Shown here: piece by piece, positions 1 to 7,075 of the stretch
Position numbering within the stretch: position 1 is the stretch's first letter
How the letters are laid out: each line of letters opens with the position of its first letter
Assembly: GCA_964503595.1 (NCBI GenBank)
Contig: CAZDAM010000131.1
Location: 1-7,724, forward strand
Reading direction: 5' to 3'
Length of the DNA stretch: 7,724 nucleotides
From: CAZDAM01 sp964503595
GTDB lineage: Bacteria > Muiribacteriota > UBA6191
Notes under the pieces: generated by a model
What the model saw: the letters and a program-made list of their open reading frames with translations, nothing else
Databases searched by the model: none
What the model was told of the DNA's origin: nothing
Translations under genes and position numbers: made by a program

Positions 1-3000
1 CGGGAGGCCTCAAGAGTCTGGCGTTCAAGATGCCGGTTGCGTACGAGGCGATCCACGGTCAGGACTCTGGAAGCCAGAGTCGAGCCCAGGATATCAGCAG
101 AGGTGATGGCTGCTGTGGCAATTTCGGAGGAGAGAATCCCACCTGCGGAAAACACCCGGTTTTCCAGGGTGTTGATGGCTATGGCAAAGCTTTCAATGGC
201 TCCGTCTTCAATCTGGATGGAAGAGACGACGTTTTCCTTGAGGGCAGAATTGATGATGGCATCCGTGGCGATTCGCCCTCCGTCAATGCTTTTGTCGGCG
301 ATTCTGTCGGCACTGAGGGTACGGGTTGCAATCAGTCCTCCATGAATGGCGGCATCCTGAATCAGGCGGCGACTGAGGCTTTCCGGAACGATGTGCTGGG
401 AGCCAATCTGGTGATCGGCAACCACACGGGAGGTCAGACTGTAAGGGGTGATGGATGTGGATGCAATGGTCAGGGCTTCAATGGCCCGGCTGGAGATGGA
501 ATCAAGGCCGATGTTTCGGCGAATCAGGGTCTGAAGTGCCAGATGCCCGTGGGTCACGGCCGAAGTGGCGGTAGCTGATGTATCCAGGGATCCGGTCATG
601 AAGATCCGGTTGCCCAGACTTGCCTGGGCGATGTCCACGCGGGAGATGGCCCCTGATGCAAAGTGCCGGGTCAGAAGAGCTCCCGTACTGAGCTGGGCGC
701 TGCTCACGGCATTGAGAGCAATGGCCGAGCCGGGGATTTCCCGGCTCCCGATGTCAGCTCCGGTGACTCCCTGGTTCTGAAACAGGCTGGTTGTCAGTGT
801 GTTGTCGGCAAGTTTTCCGGAGGTGACGGTATTGAGCCCGAAATTGCTTAAGAGCAGGCTGTCCGGCTGAATTCTGGGACTATCTACGGAGTCTTGGGCA
901 AAGCGACCGAAGTCGGCTGCGTTATCGGCAAACAGGTCCTCAGTCAGGCTCAGATCAATGATATTGGGAGAGGTGATGATGCCGAGCTGAAATTTGGAAG
1001 TTGTCAGGGTATTGGTGGCAATATCAATGCTTTGAATGGAGCCATCCACGAAATGGCGTGTTTCCACGGCACTGGGGCCAACGGCACCAAGGCCGATGCC
1101 TAAATCCTGGAAATCGGCTGTGGCCAGGGTTTCTGTGGCCAGACGGGTTCCGGAAATTGAAAAATCCTGCAGATCTTCTGCCAGCAGAGTCTCTGGAACA
1201 AAATGCCGGGACAGGACCGAGTCAGTTCCCGGATGGGAAGCATTGATGGCTCCATCAGTAATCTGAAGGGTATCAAAGGCAAAGGGCTGGAAGTACTCGC
1301 GATCAATCCCGGCTGTGGTGATTTTGTCCTGAGTAATGGCGTAGGTACGGATATGGCGGGGTTCGATGGATTCTGTGGCAATATGGGAGGGATTGAGGGT
1401 GTTGTCGACAAAATCGGCATTCGTCAGGCTCAGATCCTTGAATTCAGAGCTTCCCAGACTGTTGAGAATGACATGGCGGGTCAGGATGTTGCCGTCTTTG
1501 ATCTGGAAGTCCAAGAGCGTGTGGGTGCGAATCCGCGCTGTATCTACGGAACTGTCGGCCAGCTTGGCGGATGTGATTGCCTGATCCTGAAAATCAACCT
1601 GCTGAAGAGTGTAATCCTCGATTTCCCTTGAGGTGATTGTAAAGGACAGAAAACGGGTCCGGTTCAGGGAATCCAGGGCAAAATCAGAGCTGAGGAGGTT
1701 TCTGGTCTGAATGTGCTCGGAGCCGATGGAGGAAGCCAGAATCCTGTCGTTTACGATGGCCTGGGTGCTGACGATCCGGCTCGATATAGAGCTTGTGGCA
1801 ATTTCCGTATTGCCGACGGAAAGAGCCGCAAAGTCCTGATTCTGAAGCGAGAGACTTTCGATCACACTGGAATTGATGGAGTCGGGAGTAAGGTGATAAA
1901 GCCGGATGACATCTGTGGCCAGATGGTGGGTCAGAATGGAGTTTGCGGCAAGGTGGGAGTTGGCGATCGATTCGCTTCGGAAGCGTGAAGCTTCAAGGGT
2001 GTAGGAGGCGATTTTATCCGCCCCGATTGAAGCTGCCAGAAACTTGGCACCGGAGACGGCTCCGGTTGCAAACTGGATTTCACTTAAGGAAAGAGGAATG
2101 AAATGGCGGCTTAGGAAAGTCTGGGAGGCCAGTTCTTCAGAAGTCAGGGTCTGATTGGCCAGATGCTGTCTCAGGATGATGCCAGCCCTGATCTTTGCTC
2201 CACTGATGGCACCAGAGGACAGGCTGCTTCCAGTGATCGAGCTTGTGGAAATATCATCGGATGTCAGACTCAGAAGAACGATATCGTCCCCATGAATGCC
2301 GGAAAGCAAAGTCCCGTCACCAGCCAGTACGACAGCGCTTAATACACCGGAGGAGTCCAGAGAAACGCTTTCCACACCAAGGGAATTCTGCTGGCGGAAA
2401 AGTTTATTGGTGCCGGGAGCCGTGGTTTGGAAAAACATGCCCAGACCGCTGGCAAGAAAAGTCTGGCGGGAGGAAATCTGATTGTTGATATCGCGTCTTA
2501 CCAGGCTGGTGAGAGGGATTCCGTTGATGGCACTGTGCTGATGCAGGGTGTCGGCAAGCTGACTGTTTTTTCCGGCCAGCAGGTACCAGACCTGGGAGGT
2601 CAGTTCAATCGATTCGGTGGAAGATTGCATCACAATCCCGCGCGTACTTTCCACCCGGAACAGTCCATCCGCCGTAAGGGAGCCACTTGAAGCCAGGACT
2701 CCAGAAGCCGAAAGGCGCAGACTTTGTCCGGCTAGAGAGAGGATATCCATCGAAGGATTGGATTCAGAAATGGTTAGAACTGGCTCGTCAAGGCCGGAAA
2801 TCTGGGTCAGGCCGATCTGGTTTTCCATGGAGCGGACCTGAAACTGCCTGAGGGTGGTCTGGGAGGATAAATCCACGGACAGGAGAGGTTCATTGCGATC
2901 CGTGATGGAATGAGCCTGAAGAGGACCATCAAGAACCAGTCCTCCCCCGGTACCACCGAAATGGGACAGGGTCAGATTTGAAAGCTGCACCACGGAACTG

Positions 3001-6000
3001 GCATCAATCAGGTAGCCGTGAGGATGCTGCCAGAGTGGAATCAGAAGGGTGGTTGGTCCGTCGGCCCTTTGGGAAAGCAGGAGTTTTCCCAGATTTATAT
3101 TGAGTCCCTGAGAGGAAGCGGGATTGGTCAGGAAGAGTCTTGAGTCTGTGGAATTCAGAAGGAGTTCCGTGCCACTGACTGCCAGACTTGAACTCAGGCC
3201 CAGATAGCCAACCACCAGAGTTGTTCCGGTTTGAAAGGCGCCGCGGGAATTCAGGTATCCGGATGTGGCAAACAGGGTTTCGTCGGCAGAACCGATGGAC
3301 AGGGGGGATTGCAGCAGATAGACATTATTGTGAAAAACAGTATTGGAGAGGTAATTGGTTCCGGTGGTGGCGTACTGGTTCAATCCCGTTCTTAGAACAA
3401 ATTCTGAATCCTCCCCACTTGCAGCAAAGCCAGAAGTCAGTTCCAGCTGCTTGGCTGAGAGAATATGCCCCTGGGAAGTCACATAAAAAGCCGCTGATGC
3501 CGTGGTGCGGACTTCAATGGGTCCGTAATGAAGGGAAGAGCCACCGAGGGTCAGGGTTTCTCCTGAACTGAACCTTCCTGATACCGTGGTGGGTCCAAGA
3601 GCATAGACTGAAGTCCGGATGAGGCCGGAAAGAGCCTGAAGGCTTTCCACGGAAACATGGTGAAAACGGCTGGTGGCTTCCGGATCGAGAACCCACTCTG
3701 AAGAAGTCCGGTCATACCAGAGCTGGGAAGAAAACCCGTTGAGCACATCAAGATCCTGGGACTGGGTATTGCCTGTTACGATCAGCATGGCTTCGGCAGC
3801 CTGGGAATTGAGATTCAGGCCATCATAGTTTCCGATCAGTTCCAGCTCACGAAGAAGGGCGATGCCATCCAGATCTGCCGTATAGGAAGGATTGGAGGTA
3901 TCGATGAAATTTTTGAGACGAATGATGTTTCCTGCCCGGAAATTTCCGTTTGTCAGCTGAAGATCGAGCTGAGAGGACAAATCTGCGGTGGAGATGAAGT
4001 CACCGCCGATACTGGCCTGGTTTTCCAGAGTCAGACCACTGGTCAGTTCCAGATTTCTCAAGGATGTAGGAGCATTGTAGATGGAGAAAGGATCCAGGAA
4101 GTACTGGTAGGGATTTGAGATATCCCGGAATACAGAGCCGGTCAGCACTCCGCTGATACTTGCGGAATCGTAGCCATAAAGAAAGGGGCTGTAATTCAGA
4201 CTGTGGGCCTTGAGATCCCCGTTGACCCGGAGGGTGCCAATGATATTCAGGACATTGATGAAGGAAACGCCGCGGGGAATGAAACGGTAGGTGAGAGGCA
4301 ATTGGTCATCGGAGAAGGTCTCAGCCCGGATGAAGCGCCCGGCCCGAAGGATTGAACGAAGCAGGGGAGATCGGTTGAGAGTCAGGGAGCCTCGAACGGT
4401 TCCTTTGCCCATGAAGGCGTGCACAAACGGGTTGGGATCCAAAAGGAAAACCGCAGGGTTGTTCAGGGAGCGGGTGATGGCAACCCCATTGGTCTGGGGT
4501 CGGGTTCCGCTCATCTGGAGATTGCCACTGATGTCCGAATTCTGGCTGACCAGAAGATTGCCCAGAATCTCCGCATCGTTGGCGGAAAACTCCAGGAACG
4601 GATTGAGGACAGCATTATCAGGGCAGTTGCTGATGTCCCGGCACTGGTAGAGGTAAAAATCCTCGATTCCAGGAGAGAAGGAGCCCATGCTGAGGCCTGC
4701 TCCGCTGGAACGCAGAAATACATTCAGGGAATCCCAGCGGGCAACCAGTCCTCCTGCCGTGTACACTCCCGGCGTGCTCTGACCATCAGCGAAATCAAAA
4801 TAGTTATCGTGGAGATAATTGTTCTGCTCAAAAAGCCAGGCGACTTCCTCGCTGATCCTTCTTCTCACAATCCGGGGTTCGGTGGCCGTATTGAGCTTGT
4901 CTACCAGTGCATCCGGATCGGATCCGGAGCGTAGATCGTGGCGATGCAGAGGTTGATCCACGGTTCCCGGGACCAGGGCAATTCCGGCTCTTTTGGTGTT
5001 GTTGTAGATATCTGTATCTCCAATCAGAAACTGAAGGTACCGACTATCCAGAACCAGGCTGCTGTCCAGCTGCAGGGTATTCAGGATGCTTAGGCCGTGG
5101 GGAATCATCTGGTAGGGCCATGAGGTTCCCGGACTGATCTGTTCCCGATCAAAAAAGCCAAGGGCGGTGATGCCTCTGGCCTCTTCACTGATACGGATGG
5201 ACTGGGGGCCGAAATTGAAGGAGGAAATGTTCAGGGTGGACCCCGGATCCAGATAGAAGTCACCTTCTTCCACCCTTATTTCGGCAAGTCCCTGAGCATC
5301 AACATTGAAGGTCTGTTGTCCAATTGGGTTGGGATCGAAGACATCCAGCCTATGCAGTACGGACTGTCCGGTCAGGGACAGGGAGAATTCCGCACTATCG
5401 GGATCCACATATTCCGTTGCCCGGATTTTCTGGGTTCTGATCGTAATGCCATCCGCATCCTGACCAGAGAGTTCAAGACGGCCACTGGTTTCTCCTCTGG
5501 CCTTCAGATCTCCCAGAACAGTGATTTCTGAACCGGCACCTTCGATTTGAAAGGGACCAAAAATCGAAGTCTTTCCGGTAGTGCTCAGAATCTGGGGGTA
5601 GTTATTGGTTCCGTCCTCACGGGCATGAAAAAGTATGACGCCAACATTTTCATTATGCAGAACGTGTACACCATCATTGGGCTGGGCTGTCAGAACCTCC
5701 AGATCCGCCTCGGTAGAATCCGGATTGTTCGGGTCTTCCAGAATTCTCAGCGCACCTTCCTTGACATCAGGTCCCTGTACCCGCATGGCTGATACGACAA
5801 AGGGCATGCCGGGAACTGGAATCTGCGATTCAATCATGGTCTGGTCCTGAAGGCTCGGATTCATGCTTTTCTTGAACATGCCAAGCCAAGGTCCGTCCTG
5901 GCCACCGGTAGAAACCTCCATCATCATGTAGCGACGCATATCGCCGGAGTCATTCCCGGTAAAGATGGATTCATCGATCGGCTCATCGTCCGCAGAAAAC

Positions 6001-6290
6001 TTCCCCAGACGGGCAGAAAAAATCCCGTCCTGAACTTCAACCCGGGTAGGAGGAGACTGCCAGAGGATGACTCCGCCATCTTCCTTCGAGGTAATGCTGA
6101 AGCGCATCCAGATCTGCTCTGGGGTTTCTGTACCATAGGGGACGCCACTCTGATCGACCAGAAGCCCCTGAAAGGTCAGAGCCTTGCCTTCCATTGGTGG
6201 AGTGTCGGCCTGAAGTGCTGGATGAAGCAGGAGAAGGGTCAGCAACAGAAGCTGGAATATGTAGGGCAGCAGGAAAGGACGGTTTTTCAT
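1..6290 (-). CDS. Giant secreted fibre/stalk-like repeat protein, partial (C-terminus beyond the window)
   Basis: I translated the minus strand from the ATG at 6290-6288 to the left edge. It gives 2,096 codons without a stop, so the gene is incomplete at its 3' end. The order is: signal peptide (1 to about 28); N-terminal domain (about 33-175) opening with LTFQGLLVDQSGVPYG; a long Ser/Thr/Leu/Gly-rich beta-type region (about 176-1336) like phage tail fibres and bacterial surface fibres; and a decapeptide-repeat tract (1337 to at least 2086). No catalytic motif is visible, and only two cysteines were noticed (near residues 550-556). The signal peptide argues for export, so a cell-surface or extracellular structural or adhesive role is inferred, not shown. 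The ATG is chosen because the signal peptide follows at once; no good Shine-Dalgarno precedes it. It lies 111 bases beyond the rplT terminator in the same direction, so it is probably a separate transcription unit. An S74-type chaperone or an anchoring domain may lie beyond the edge, but this cannot be seen. The reading frame is near certain; the function is not. Confidence 0.93.
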   Translation of the reverse strand, partial: MKNRPFLLPYIFQLLLLTLLLLHPALQADTPPMEGKALTFQGLLVDQSGVPYGTETPEQIWMRFSITSKEDGGVILWQSPPTRVEVQDGIFSARLGKFSADDEPIDESIFTGNDSGDMRRYMMMEVSTGGQDGPWLGMFKKSMNPSLQDQTMIESQIPVPGMPFVVSAMRVQGPDVKEGALRILEDPNNPDSTEADLEVLTAQPNDGVHVLHNENVGVILFHAREDGTNNYPQILSTTGKTSIFGPFQIEGAGSEITVLGDLKARGETSGRLELSGQDADGITIRTQKIRATEYVDPDSAEFSLSLTGQSVLHRLDVFDPNPIGQQTFNVDAQGLAEIRVEEGDFYLDPGSTLNISSFNFGPQSIRISEEARGITALGFFDREQISPGTSWPYQMIPHGLSILNTLQLDSSLVLDSRYLQFLIGDTDIYNNTKRAGIALVPGTVDQPLHRHDLRSGSDPDALVDKLNTATEPRIVRRRISEEVAWLFEQNNYLHDNYFDFADGQSTPGVYTAGGLVARWDSLNVFLRSSGAGLSMGSFSPGIEDFYLYQCRDISNCPDNAVLNPFLEFSANDAEILGNLLVSQNSDISGNLQMSGTRPQTNGVAITRSLNNPAVFLLDPNPFVHAFMGKGTVRGSLTLNRSPLLRSILRAGRFIRAETFSDDQLPLTYRFIPRGVSFINVLNIIGTLRVNGDLKAHSLNYSPFLYGYDSASISGVLTGSVFRDISNPYQYFLDPFSIYNAPTSLRNLELTSGLTLENQASIGGDFISTADLSSQLDLQLTNGNFRAGNIIRLKNFIDTSNPSYTADLDGIALLRELELIGNYDGLNLNSQAAEAMLIVTGNTQSQDLDVLNGFSSQLWYDRTSSEWVLDPEATSRFHHVSVESLQALSGLIRTSVYALGPTTVSGRFSSGETLTLGGSSLHYGPIEVRTTASAAFYVTSQGHILSAKQLELTSGFAASGEDSEFVLRTGLNQYATTGTNYLSNTVFHNNVYLLQSPLSIGSADETLFATSGYLNSRGAFQTGTTLVVGYLGLSSSLAVSGTELLLNSTDSRLFLTNPASSQGLNINLGKLLLSQRADGPTTLLIPLWQHPHGYLIDASSVVQLSNLTLSHFGGTGGGLVLDGPLQAHSITDRNEPLLSVDLSSQTTLRQFQVRSMENQIGLTQISGLDEPVLTISESNPSMDILSLAGQSLRLSASGVLASSGSLTADGLFRVESTRGIVMQSSTESIELTSQVWYLLAGKNSQLADTLHQHSAINGIPLTSLVRRDINNQISSRQTFLASGLGMFFQTTAPGTNKLFRQQNSLGVESVSLDSSGVLSAVVLAGDGTLLSGIHGDDIVLLSLTSDDISTSSITGSSLSSGAISGAKIRAGIILRQHLANQTLTSEELASQTFLSRHFIPLSLSEIQFATGAVSGAKFLAASIGADKIASYTLEASRFRSESIANSHLAANSILTHHLATDVIRLYHLTPDSINSSVIESLSLQNQDFAALSVGNTEIATSSISSRIVSTQAIVNDRILASSIGSEHIQTRNLLSSDFALDSLNRTRFLSFTITSREIEDYTLQQVDFQDQAITSAKLADSSVDTARIRTHTLLDFQIKDGNILTRHVILNSLGSSEFKDLSLTNADFVDNTLNPSHIATESIEPRHIRTYAITQDKITTAGIDREYFQPFAFDTLQITDGAINASHPGTDSVLSRHFVPETLLAEDLQDFSISGTRLATETLATADFQDLGIGLGAVGPSAVETRHFVDGSIQSIDIATNTLTTSKFQLGIITSPNIIDLSLTEDLFADNAADFGRFAQDSVDSPRIQPDSLLLSNFGLNTVTSGKLADNTLTTSLFQNQGVTGADIGSREIPGSAIALNAVSSAQLSTGALLTRHFASGAISRVDIAQASLGNRIFMTGSLDTSATATSAVTHGHLALQTLIRRNIGLDSISSRAIEALTIASTSITPYSLTSRVVADHQIGSQHIVPESLSRRLIQDAAIHGGLIATRTLSADRIADKSIDGGRIATDAIINSALKENVVSSIQIEDGAIESFAIAINTLENRVFSAGGILSSEIATAAITSADILGSTLASRVLTVDRLVRNRHLERQTLEAS
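33..2282 (-). repeat. Array of 75 in-register decapeptide (30-base) coding repeats
   Basis: From residue 1337 to 2086 the protein is built of ten-residue units with the approximate pattern [I/L/F]-x-x-x-[S/T/A]-[I/L/V]-[T/S]-[S/T]-x-x. Examples are ITSADILGST, TVTSGKLADN and SLTSDDISTS (shown in shifted phases). Positions 1 and 6 are hydrophobic in almost every unit, so a hydrophobic residue falls every five residues. The phase is never lost between bases 2282 and 33, with no indel in 75 units. The units are well diverged from each other in DNA and protein, so this is an old array kept by selection. The spacing resembles pentapeptide-repeat proteins, whose square right-handed beta-helix uses 20 residues per turn, but the canonical A(D/N)Lxx pattern is not met. 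A solenoid stalk is an inference. Rare off-pattern residues occur at core positions, for example Pro in NASHPGTD near 1233-1256 and Ala near 570. Confidence 0.92.
2283..5765 (-). other. Tail-fibre-like beta region of the giant protein
   Basis: Residues about 176-1336 are low in Cys and Trp and rich in Ser, Thr, Leu, Gly and Asn. Recurring degenerate motifs can be seen. One is 'D-x-S/T-N-P-x-Y ... LDP' (RDISNPYQYFLDP near 722-734; IDTSNPSYTADLDG near 796-809; NNPAVFLLDP near 610-619; YDRTSSEWVLDP near 859-870; GDFYLDP near 343-349). Another is short strand-like units such as GTLRVNGDL, GNLLVSQ, GNLQMSG and VLGDLRARG. Near 1246-1272 the motif LADTLHQHSAIN, then LVRRDINNQ and TFLASG, matches the 'aDTLdG ... 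flr-Di-n ... F-gG' module of tail-fibre and bacterial fibre proteins. The closing LAGDGTLLSGIHGDD leads into the decapeptide tract. The motifs are unevenly spaced (gaps of roughly 55 to 120 residues), so this is not a simple tandem array. Confidence 0.6.
5766..6194 (-). other. N-terminal 'FQG-L-x-D-x-x-G-x-P' domain of the giant protein
   Basis: Residues about 33-175 hold, in order: LTFQGLLVDQSGVPYG; a strand-like IWMRFSIT followed by GGVILWQS; VEVQDGIFSARLG; a 'YMMMEVS' strand; and the closing IPVPGMPFVVSAMRV. This order (a 'yqG-L-d-G-p' opening, a 'lW' strand, a 'v-v-G-F-v-LG' strand, an 'l-ev' strand, then 'P-yA--A') matches a domain I recall at the N-terminus of many large secreted fibre-like proteins of uncultured and deltaproteobacteria-type lineages, directly before tail-fibre-like repeats. 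It may fold as a beta-sandwich. The family assignment is from memory of the pattern, and no function is known to me. Confidence 0.6.
6207..6290 (-). other. Sec-type signal peptide of the giant protein
   Basis: Residues 1-28 have the classic three-part layout. A short basic start (MKNR) is followed by a hydrophobic core rich in leucine (FLLPYIFQLLLLTLLLL), then a polar end HPALQA with probable cleavage before DTPP. The -1 residue is Ala and the -3 residue is Leu, which is allowed though less typical than Ala-x-Ala. No lipobox cysteine is present, so a lipoprotein is unlikely. The exact cleavage site is a judgement by eye. Confidence 0.8.
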
Positions 6291-6400
6291 TGCATCTGAA
6301 TTTCTGCAAGAGTTTTGCCAAGTCGATCCAGGTTGATTGTTGTACGTGAAGGTACAGCTGGAACTTTGGTTTTGGGAGTGGTAAAGGGAAAAGGGAGAAA
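6291..6400 (-). promoter_or_regulatory. Upstream region of the giant gene; no clear promoter or ribosome site
   Basis: The 110 bases between the rplT terminator and the giant gene's ATG must hold its promoter if it is transcribed alone. I see no convincing -35/-10 pair and no GGAGG-type sequence within 20 bases of the ATG; the bases just before it read GAAATTCAGATGCA. A short dyad TGTAC-6 bases-GTACA lies at 6341-6356 and could be an operator half-site pair or chance. Minus-strand 6362-6400 is pyrimidine-rich. Confidence 0.3.
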
Positions 6401-6439
6401 TAAAAACAGAGCCGGAGCAGAACTCCGGCTCTGTTTTTA
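6401..6439. terminator. Strong bidirectional intrinsic terminator after rplT
   Basis: A perfect inverted repeat pairs AAAAACAGAGCCGGAG (6402-6417) with CTCCGGCTCTGTTTTT (6423-6438) around a five-base loop, and T6401/A6439 extend the stem to 17 pairs. On the minus strand the stem ends in a run of five T and continues TTTTTATTTC, so it works for the leftward infC-rpmI-rplT transcript. The centre is GC-rich. It starts 23 bases past the rplT stop codon and separates the ribosomal operon from the giant gene. Confidence 0.93.
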
Positions 6440-6462
6440 AGAGCTACAGGTAAAAAGAGGCC

Positions 6463-6813
6463 TTAGGCAGCTTTTTTTACCAGATCCACCAGCTTGGCGA
6501 ATTCGGCCTTGTTGTTGACAGCAAGCTCGGAAAGAACTTTGCGATCAAGCTCAATATTGGCTTTTTTCAGGCCATGCATGAAGCGGCTGTAGCTTAATCC
6601 GTAATCGCGCACAGCGGCGTTGATACGAACGATCCACAGACGGCGGAAGCTGCGCTTTTTCAGACGGCGGCCAACGTATGCCTTGCGGCCGGCGCGCATG
6701 AAGGCTTCACTGGCGCGACGGATCAGCTTGGAACGGCTTCCGCGAAAGCCCTTCACTCTTTTCAATATTGTTTTTTTGCGTGCCCTGCTGGCGGGTCCGT
6801 AATTCGGTCTCAT
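6463..6813 (-). CDS. rplT: 50S ribosomal protein L20
   Basis: This is L20 (bL20), which binds 23S rRNA, is essential early in assembly of the large subunit, and in several bacteria represses its own operon. The 116-residue product has the family's usual length. It has the basic N-terminal arm (MRPNYGPASRARKKTILKR, then KGFRGSRSKL) and the conserved globular part with RLWIVRINAAVR, GLSYSRFMHGLKKA and IELDRKVLSELA. The start is the ATG at 6813-6811, preceded by AGGAGG (6825-6820) at six bases. An in-frame GTG at 6831 would add six residues encoded by the Shine-Dalgarno itself and is rejected. It is the last gene of the operon, 60 bases after rpmI and 23 bases before the terminator. Confidence 0.98.
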   Translation of the reverse strand: MRPNYGPASRARKKTILKRVKGFRGSRSKLIRRASEAFMRAGRKAYVGRRLKKRSFRRLWIVRINAAVRDYGLSYSRFMHGLKKANIELDRKVLSELAVNNKAEFAKLVDLVKKAA

Positions 6814-6819
6814 GATATT

Positions 6820-6841
6820 CCTCCTGACCACCTTGCGGCGG
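6820..6841 (-). promoter_or_regulatory. rplT ribosome site with adjacent GCAA-loop hairpin
   Basis: In RNA sense, CCGCC-GCAA-GGUGG (6841-6828) can form a five-pair stem, with one G-U pair, capped by a GNRA tetraloop. Two bases later comes the AGGAGG ribosome site (6825-6820), six bases before ATG. The hairpin does not cover the ribosome site. L20 is a known autoregulator in other bacteria, so a structured element here is plausible as a control or stability feature, but a stem this short may be chance. Confidence 0.4.
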
Positions 6842-6873
6842 ATGTTGGGATAGTGCTCTGAAAGTCAGTTCTC

Positions 6874-7074
6874 TCAGGCGCCGTACGGCAGCATCACACG
6901 AACCTTGTTCTCTTGAGCCGTGTTGATGTATTCAGTATTGCGCAGATTGCGCTTGCGGGTGGTGGCTTTACCACCCAGATTGTGACGGCGATTGGATTTC
7001 GCGCGCTTGAACTTGCCTGATTTCAGTGGAACGATGCGCTTTTTGGCGGCGCTTTTTGTTTTCATTTTTGGCAT
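6874..7074 (-). CDS. rpmI: 50S ribosomal protein L35
   Basis: This is L35 (bL35), a small, very basic protein of the large ribosomal subunit. The 66-residue product begins MPKMKTKSAAKKR, the family signature, followed by SGKFKRAKSNRRHNLGGK and the closing VRVMLPYG, close to the usual '-LPY' end. Length is normal (64-66). The ATG at 7074-7072 lies one base after the infC stop codon, and its ribosome site GAGGA (7084-7080, five bases away) lies inside the end of infC. Translational coupling to infC is therefore likely. The downstream gap to rplT is 60 bases. Confidence 0.98.
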   Translation of the reverse strand: MPKMKTKSAAKKRIVPLKSGKFKRAKSNRRHNLGGKATTRKRNLRNTEYINTAQENKVRVMLPYGA

Positions 7075-7075
7075 G

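Noticed and set aside
30..578. Long plus-strand open frame (182 codons)
   Set aside because: It is antisense to the decapeptide tract and open only because of the 30-base coding periodicity. It has a Gly/Asn/Asp-rich translation mirroring the repeat, and no ribosome site.
1203..1631. Plus-strand open frame of 142 codons
   Set aside because: Antisense shadow of the same repeat tract, with the same mirrored composition and no family signature.
33..2282. CRISPR-like array, suggested by the 30-base periodicity
   Set aside because: No repeat is conserved at the DNA level, there are no spacers, and the period is fully explained by the ten-residue coding unit in an open frame.
4419..4934. Plus-strand open frame of 171 codons
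   Set aside because: Lies wholly antisense to the confirmed giant frame. The translation has no recognisable motif and no ribosome site was evident.
6037..6321. Minus-strand open frame overlapping the start of the giant gene in another frame
   Set aside because: It overlaps the signal-peptide frame and has no family features; the giant gene's frame has a clean signal peptide and domain.
6814..6831. GTG at 6831 as the rplT start
   Set aside because: The added residues are encoded by the AGGAGG ribosome site itself, and L20 proteins start at the equivalent of the ATG at 6813.
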